Of a stretch of 64,000 nucleotides of DNA, positions 59,534-64,000 are shown piece after piece. The translations under genes and the position numbers were made by a program. Source of the stretch: Gemmatimonadota bacterium. Its GTDB lineage: Bacteria; Gemmatimonadota; Gemmatimonadetes; Gemmatimonadales; GWC2-71-9. The DNA lies in the NCBI GenBank assembly GCA_003221895.1, contig QHUJ01000114.1, forward strand, positions 1-64,000, read 5' to 3'. Below the pieces are notes generated by a model. It was not told the origin of the DNA, ran no database searches, and saw only the letters and a list, made by a program, of their open reading frames with translations. Position 1 is the first letter of the stretch, and each line of letters opens with the position of its first letter.

Positions 59534-60415
59534 CTAGGAATCGGCCGCGACGAACGCCAGATCCACGGGGCCCGGAACGATGCCGGACTGTCGCGCGCGG
59601 GTGAGGAGCTCGGTCACCGCGCGCCGCCCGGTCGCGCCGTAGTCCACCGTGTAGGCGTTCACGTACATGCCCACAAATTCGTCCACCCGTTTCGCGTCGA
59701 GACCGCGACTGAACCCCTGCGCATGTGCGAGGGCTTCAGCGCGGTGAGCCAATCCGTACTCGATGCTCGCCTTCAGATCGCGCGCAATCGCGCGCATCAG
59801 GCTTTCCCCGAGGTCGCGTCGGACGACGTTGCCGCCGAGCGGCAGGGGGAGTTGTGTCTCCTGATACCACCACTCGCCCATGTCGGCCCAGAGATGTAAA
59901 CCGCGATCGGCGTAGGTCAGCTGGCCCTCATGAATCAGGAGTCCCGCATCGGCGTTTCCGGAAGCGACGCAATCTTCGATTTGATCGAAGGCAACGACAA
60001 CGTGACGCGCGGCCGGCTGGTACAATCGCAGCGCCAGAAATGCCGTCGTCAGCTCACCCGGAACCGCGATCAGACGCCGCGCGAGCGCCGCGCGCGGATC
60101 GCGCGGTGCCGGTTCGCGCGCGACGATGCGCGGGCCGTACCGATCTCCGATGCTCGCTCCGTGGGCGAGCAGCGCATAGCGATCGGCGAGATAGGCATAG
60201 GCGTGGAGGGACACGGCGCTGACTTCCAGCTCACCGGCGAGGGCCCGGCGATTCAGGCTCTCGATGTCCCCGAGCTCGTGCACGTAGCGCCGGCCGCCGG
60301 TGTCGATCTTGCCGGCCGCCATCGCCCAAAACATGAACGCGTCGTCCGCGTCCGGGCTGTGCGCGACGCGAATGATGCCGGGATGCGGGATAGGGGATAC
60401 GGGAAGCGTGGTCAT
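59534..60415 (-). CDS. mqnD: 1,4-dihydroxy-6-naphthoate synthase (futalosine pathway)
   Basis: MqnD cleaves cyclic dehypoxanthine futalosine to 1,4-dihydroxy-6-naphthoate on the route to menaquinone. In 293 residues it has the family start RVAHSPDADDAFMFWAMAAG, LEVSAVSLHAYAYL, GELTTAFLALRLY and ADAGLLIHEGQLTY. Its presence implies menaquinone as the respiratory quinone, relevant to the bd-like complex. It overlaps the upstream gene by 4 nt. Confidence 0.94.
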   Translation of the reverse strand: MTTLPVSPIPHPGIIRVAHSPDADDAFMFWAMAAGKIDTGGRRYVHELGDIESLNRRALAGELEVSAVSLHAYAYLADRYALLAHGASIGDRYGPRIVAREPAPRDPRAALARRLIAVPGELTTAFLALRLYQPAARHVVVAFDQIEDCVASGNADAGLLIHEGQLTYADRGLHLWADMGEWWYQETQLPLPLGGNVVRRDLGESLMRAIARDLKASIEYGLAHRAEALAHAQGFSRGLDAKRVDEFVGMYVNAYTVDYGATGRRAVTELLTRARQSGIVPGPVDLAFVAADS

Positions 60416-61080
60416 GCGCCCAGCCTGCCTCCGGTGACCCGCGAGGCTTCGGTTTTGAAACTCTTCAGAGCGTCGGAGTGGTCGGTGTACTCGGGCCGGT
60501 TCCTTGCCGTCTCTGCGGGCTCATTGCGTAAGAAGTCCGCATAGGCTCGCCGCTCCAGTTGGGTGCTCCCACGCTGCTGATACGCATGGGCACGCAGTAC
60601 ATAGATGAAGAGATGGGTGGGGATCGAGCGCTGGATGGTGTCCGCCTGCGCAAGCGCGGCCTCGACATCCCCGCCCGCCAGCTGCAGCAGGCCAACGTGA
60701 TACCGCGCGTCGGCGTCCAGCTGGGGCAGCTGACCGTAGGCGCCAAGCGCCATAGGAAGGAAGAAGCGGACACTGTCGGTCTTGCCGGCTTCCGCCAAGA
60801 CCATGACGCGGTTGAACAGGCGGTTGGCCCGCTCTTCCGGCGTCATTTGGCTGATATCGGGAGGACGGAGCATGGAGCTAGGAGGTGTAGGCTGCTCCGT
60901 GCTGTCTGCCCTCCGGAGGTTGATTGCAATCACGGCTACCAGTGCACCAAGGGCCACGCCTGCAATTCCCCAGGGCAAGCCGGCGCGCCATCCAGCGGCT
61001 TGGACGCCAACCGCGGCGCCGCATTTATGGCAAAAGCGCCCGCCAGGCGAAAGTTGCGCCCCACAAGCGTGGCATGTCAT
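60412..61080 (-). CDS. Zinc-ribbon membrane protein with TPR-like C-domain
   Basis: A 222-residue protein from ATG 61080 (MTCHACGAQLSPGGRFCHKC); the 32 earlier residues in the ORF track are shadow. The N-terminal double CxxC zinc ribbon is cytosolic, one membrane helix follows (~38-56), and a TPR-like helical domain (ARYHVGLLQLAGGDVEAALA) is outside. Function unknown. It ends in a 4-nt overlap with mqnD. Confidence 0.82.
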   Translation of the reverse strand: MTCHACGAQLSPGGRFCHKCGAAVGVQAAGWRAGLPWGIAGVALGALVAVIAINLRRADSTEQPTPPSSMLRPPDISQMTPEERANRLFNRVMVLAEAGKTDSVRFFLPMALGAYGQLPQLDADARYHVGLLQLAGGDVEAALAQADTIQRSIPTHLFIYVLRAHAYQQRGSTQLERRAYADFLRNEPAETARNRPEYTDHSDALKSFKTEASRVTGGRLGA

Positions 61081-61147
61081 AGGCGTCGGGAATGTAACCA
61101 CGGCAGACGGGCTGGCGGGCGGAGTGAAAGCCGGTAGTGTAGGGCCC

Positions 61148-61393
61148 ATGGCGGCCACTGAGTACGGCAAGCACATGGGCGAGCTGAAACGCGGCGAGCA
61201 GCGCTGGGACGTCTACCTCGAAGGACAGCCTGACACCACCCTCGGCGCGGTGCGGGGTCGCATTCACTTCGTCAGCGGCCAGCAGCACAAGACGACCGGC
61301 TGGATCTTCCTTGAATGGCAGGAGAGGGACATTCAGGAGCGTTTCGGGGAGTTTTCCGCGGTGGAGCTGCTGCATTTTGTGGAGTCGTTGTAG
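61148..61393 (+). CDS. Small soluble protein, function unknown
   Basis: An 81-residue protein from ATG 61148 (MAATEYGKHMGELKRGEQRW), with a beta-rich middle (WDVYLEGQPDTTLGAVRGRI) and helical end. TAGTGT lies 7 nt before the start, so it is probably leaderless. The ORF-track version from 60782 is mostly antisense to the zinc-ribbon gene. Confidence 0.68.
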   Translation: MAATEYGKHMGELKRGEQRWDVYLEGQPDTTLGAVRGRIHFVSGQQHKTTGWIFLEWQERDIQERFGEFSAVELLHFVESL

Positions 61394-61401
61394 CGCATTT
61401 G

Positions 61402-61445
61402 TTGCACATTTGAGCACACAGTTTGCACATTTCATTGTGTGCAAA
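61402..61445. promoter_or_regulatory. Upstream activator-like repeats before glnA
   Basis: TTGCACATTT occurs at 61402 and 61423, and the second copy forms an inverted repeat TTTGCACA / TGTGCAAA (8-nt spacer, 61422-61445). The sites lie ~80-120 bp upstream of a sigma-54-like promoter, as for NtrC-type enhancer sites, though the half-site spacing is wider than the enterobacterial consensus. Confidence 0.55.
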
Positions 61446-61486
61446 TGTGAATTGAGCGGTTTTCTTGCAGATCGTGCCCGGTTTTC

Positions 61487-61515
61487 TTGACACCCCTGCA
61501 AATCCCCTCTAGGTT
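61487..61515 (+). promoter_or_regulatory. Sigma-70-type promoter of glnA
   Basis: TTGACA (perfect -35), 17-nt spacer, TAGGTT (weak -10), ~55 bp before the glnA start. Confidence 0.6.
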
Positions 61516-61521
61516 CCTGCA

Positions 61522-61537
61522 TGGCTCGCCGCTTGCA
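61522..61537 (+). promoter_or_regulatory. Sigma-54-type promoter of glnA
   Basis: TGGCTCGCCGCTTGCA matches the -24/-12 consensus TGGCACG-N4-TTGCA at all but one of the conserved bases, with correct GG-GC spacing. A GGAAGGAG ribosome-binding site and ATG 61574 follow. Confidence 0.65.
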
Positions 61538-61573
61538 AAAAGGCTCCACGACTCGGGAAGGAGATCCCACCCA

Positions 61574-63043
61574 ATGACCGCTACGCTGGAACCCACCGCG
61601 ACCGGTGGCGCGAAGACATCTGCGGGCCCGTCGCCCGCGGATGTGATTCGCAAAGCCAAGGAAGCTGGAGTTCAGGTCGTCGACGTCCGCTTTACCGACC
61701 TGCCCGGCACCTGGCAGCATTTCTCGCTTCCGCTGAAGGAGCTCGAGGAAGACACCTTCAAGGACGGTTTGGGCTTTGACGGCTCGTCGATCCGCGGCTT
61801 CCAGGCGATCAACGAGAGCGACATGCTGTTGATTCCGGATCCGGCGAGCGCGTTCGTGGATCCCTGCCTGCAGGTGCCGACGCTGTCTCTGACGTGCGAC
61901 ATCGTCGACCCGATCACCCGCGAACCCTACTCCCGGGATCCGCGGTATGTCGCGCGCAAGGCGGAGGCGTTTCTGAAGAAGAGCGGCGTCGCCACGACAG
62001 CGTACTTCGGGCCTGAGGCGGAGTTCTACATCTTCAACTCGGTGCGCTTCGATCAGAACGCGCACGAGGGCTATTACCACATCGATTCCGAAGAGGGCAT
62101 CTGGAACAGCGGTACCAACGGCACGGCGAACCTGGGCCACCGTCCCCGTCACAAAGAGGGCTATTTCCCGGTGCCGCCGACCGACCGGCTGCAGGACCTG
62201 CGCTCCAGGATCATGCTCGCGATGATCGCGTCGGGCATCGAAGTCGAAGTGCATCACCACGAGGTCGGCACCGCGGGCCAGACGGAAATCGACATGCGCT
62301 ACAACACGCTGACCCGCATGGCCGATCAGATCATGATGTACAAGTATATCGTGAAGAACGTCTGCGCCGCGAACGGCTATACGGCGACGTTCATGCCGAA
62401 GCCGATGTTCGGCGACAACGGCTCGGGGATGCACGTCCACATGAGCCTGTGGAACGGCACGAACAACCTGTTCTTCGACAAGAACGGCTACGCGTTGATC
62501 TCCGACTCGGCGCGGTGGTACATCGGCGGGCTGATCAAACACGCGGCGGCCTTGCTGGCCTTCGCGGCGCCGACGACGAACAGCTACCGCCGGCTGGTGC
62601 CTGGTTATGAGGCGCCGATCAATCTGATTTACTCGCAGCGCAACCGGTCGGCGATTTGCCGCATCCCGATGTACTCGACGTCGCCGAAGGCGAAGCGGCT
62701 CGAGTTCCGGGCGCCCGATCCCTCGGCGAACCCGTATCTCACGTTTGCGGCGTTGCTCATGGCCGGTCTCGACGGCATCAAGAACAAGATCGAGCCGCCC
62801 AAGCCGATGGACGTGGATCTGTACGAGCTGGAGCCAGAGGAGCGCAAGCATGTGAAGAACACGCCCGGAACTCTGCAGGAATCATTGGCGGCGCTGCAAG
62901 CCGACCACGCGTTCCTGCTCGAGGGCGGAGTCTTCACGCAGGATCTGATCGACACCTGGTTGACGATGAAGAAGGTGAAGGATGTCGACGCGGTGGCACT
63001 GCGGCCGCATCCGTACGAGTTCTTCCTGTACTACGACGCCTGA
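61574..63043 (+). CDS. glnA: Glutamine synthetase type I-beta
   Basis: ATP-dependent ammonium assimilation: glutamate to glutamine. It has 489 residues from ATG 61574 with GGAAGGAG upstream; the ORF-track start at 61487 is too early. FGFDGSSI-like GLGFDGSSIRGF, the metal-binding FGPEAEFYIF, KPMFGDNGSGMHVHMSLW and NRSAICRIP are present. The ~25-residue I-beta insert after FYIF and a Tyr in the adenylylation loop (PPKPMDVDLYELEPEE) mark the GlnE-regulated type. Confidence 0.97.
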   Translation: MTATLEPTATGGAKTSAGPSPADVIRKAKEAGVQVVDVRFTDLPGTWQHFSLPLKELEEDTFKDGLGFDGSSIRGFQAINESDMLLIPDPASAFVDPCLQVPTLSLTCDIVDPITREPYSRDPRYVARKAEAFLKKSGVATTAYFGPEAEFYIFNSVRFDQNAHEGYYHIDSEEGIWNSGTNGTANLGHRPRHKEGYFPVPPTDRLQDLRSRIMLAMIASGIEVEVHHHEVGTAGQTEIDMRYNTLTRMADQIMMYKYIVKNVCAANGYTATFMPKPMFGDNGSGMHVHMSLWNGTNNLFFDKNGYALISDSARWYIGGLIKHAAALLAFAAPTTNSYRRLVPGYEAPINLIYSQRNRSAICRIPMYSTSPKAKRLEFRAPDPSANPYLTFAALLMAGLDGIKNKIEPPKPMDVDLYELEPEERKHVKNTPGTLQESLAALQADHAFLLEGGVFTQDLIDTWLTMKKVKDVDAVALRPHPYEFFLYYDA

Positions 63044-63056
63044 CAACTAGGGCGGC

Positions 63057-64000
63057 ATGGACGACAGGGGCGGCAGGGTGAAAACCGTGCCGCCCTTGCC
63101 GCCTGTGACTTCCGTGACGACGAAACGCGAAATCTTAGAGACAGCCAAAAAGCAGGACGTCTCCTCGCTGCGTCTCCAATTCACCGACATCCTCGGCGTC
63201 AACAAGAATGTCGAAGTGCCCGAGAGCCAGTTCGCGAAGGCGCTCGAAGGCGACATCATGTTCGACGGGTCGTCGATCGAAGGCTTCGTGCGGATCGAGG
63301 AATCAGACATGGTGCTCAAGCCCGACCTCGAGACCTTCCGCGTGCTTCCCAATGGGGATGCCGCGGGCAAGGTCGCGCGGGTGATCTGCGACATCTACAA
63401 CCCCGACGGCACGGCGTTCGCCGGCTGCACGCGGCAGGCGTTGCAGCGGCAGATCGCCCAAGCCAAATCGCTGGGCTACGAGATGATGGCGGGGGTCGAA
63501 GCCGAGTTCTTCATCTTTCAGCTGGATGCCGACGGTGAGCCGACGACGGTGACGCACGATCACGGCGGCTACTTCGATCAGACGCCGGTGGACCGGGCCG
63601 AGGAGATTCGCCGCCTCATCGTGAAGGATCTCGTCGCCATGGGATTCGAGGTGGAAGCGGGGCATCACGAGGTGGCGCCGGGGCAGCACGAAATCGATTT
63701 TCGCTACGCCGAAGCGCTGGCGACTGCCGACAATCTGGCGACGTTTCGCTTCGTCGTGCGGAACGTCGCGTATCGGCACGGATTCCTGGCGACCTTCATG
63801 CCCAAGCCGATCTTCGGTCAGAATGGGTCGGGCATGCACACGCACCAGTCGCTCTTTCGCAAAGGCAGTAACGCCTTCCACGACCCGAAGGGTCAGTGGG
63901 AGCTGTCGGACGTCGCCTTGTCGTACATTGCCGGATTGCTGACGCACGCCCGCGGCTTCTGCGCCGTCACAAATCCGCTCGTGAACAGCTATAAGCGGCT
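63057..64000 (+). CDS. glnA: Second glutamine synthetase (type I-alpha), cut by window end
   Basis: Absent from the ORF track because no stop lies in the window. The frame is open from ATG 63057 (GTG 63105 or 63114 fit the family N-terminus better). SLRLQFTDILGVNKNVEVPE, IMFDGSSIEGFVRIEESDM, GVEAEFFIFQL, EVEAGHHEVAPGQHEIDFRY and KPIFGQNGSGMHTHQSLF are diagnostic. It lacks the I-beta insert, so it is the feedback-inhibited I-alpha type found in Firmicutes and others. It starts 13 nt after the first glnA. The C-terminal third is missing. Confidence 0.93.
   Translation, partial: MDDRGGRVKTVPPLPPVTSVTTKREILETAKKQDVSSLRLQFTDILGVNKNVEVPESQFAKALEGDIMFDGSSIEGFVRIEESDMVLKPDLETFRVLPNGDAAGKVARVICDIYNPDGTAFAGCTRQALQRQIAQAKSLGYEMMAGVEAEFFIFQLDADGEPTTVTHDHGGYFDQTPVDRAEEIRRLIVKDLVAMGFEVEAGHHEVAPGQHEIDFRYAEALATADNLATFRFVVRNVAYRHGFLATFMPKPIFGQNGSGMHTHQSLFRKGSNAFHDPKGQWELSDVALSYIAGLLTHARGFCAVTNPLVNSYKR

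Noticed and set aside
61025-62851. 608-residue minus-strand ORF opposite glnA
   Set aside because: Antisense shadow of a certain glutamine synthetase gene; no protein-like motif.

Overview
The window is about 64 kb of high-GC bacterial chromosome with densely packed, often overlapping genes. It contains no tRNA, rRNA, CRISPR array, insertion sequence or phage gene that I can see. The mix suggests a diderm soil or sediment bacterium of the Gemmatimonadota. The evidence is a TonB-dependent receptor, secreted and anti-sigma proteins with glycogen-binding (AMPK/CBM48-like) domains, a futalosine-pathway menaquinone gene (mqnD), a coproporphyrin-type heme set, an aa3-type oxidase locus and small 'CADASGPS' lipoproteins. 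This placement is inferred from gene content, not from a marker-gene search.

Layout. 1-6641: a TonB receptor (5' end cut), small membrane and secreted proteins, and an ECF sigma / anti-sigma cell in which the anti-sigma protein and a nearby secreted protein both carry glycogen-binding domains. 6926-14255: metE, an Nfu-type Fe-S scaffold, an ATP-grasp enzyme, a GT87-like glycosyltransferase, a methyltransferase and GreA. 14303-33340: a respiratory and heme super-locus, almost all genes co-oriented and overlapping. It starts with an Mrp-like ATPase, a zinc-ribbon/PCP_red protein, a ferredoxin, a double universal-stress protein with PCP_red-like repeats and a radical SAM/SPASM/PCP_red protein. 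It continues with a CydA-like bd-oxidase subunit, three c-type cytochromes (one with an ethylbenzene-dehydrogenase-type domain), a cupredoxin, the cytochrome c oxidase genes ctaC-D-E-F and ctaB, and two tiny membrane proteins. It ends with a coproheme decarboxylase-Rieske fusion, hemE, ferrochelatase and an unusually short HemY/CgoX. I read it as a menaquinol-to-oxygen chain with its own heme supply and a possible dedicated heme or assembly module.

33315-38346 (minus strand): transketolase, then a 31-codon cysteine-rich leader ORF and a long hairpin ahead of a flavin reductase / ATP-grasp / LLM monooxygenase operon. This looks like a cysteine-responsive attenuator. 38420-51777: housekeeping and miscellaneous genes (lepB, infA, cspA, chemoreceptor plus binding lipoprotein, ADP-ribosylglycohydrolase, M1 peptidase). 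51778-52444 has no protein gene but holds a promoter, about 430 nt of strongly paired sequence and a terminator: a candidate structured ncRNA I could not match to a known class. 52445-61393: htpX/lemA, a three-regulator operon (AraC-like, CheY-like, MerR-like), a TPR protein, a pilin-like protein, an HD-GYP regulator and mqnD. 61394-64000: tandem sigma-70/sigma-54-type promoters ahead of two different glutamine synthetases, the second cut by the window end.

Many starts lack a Shine-Dalgarno sequence and instead have a TANNNT box 5-8 nt upstream, which suggests frequent leaderless transcription.
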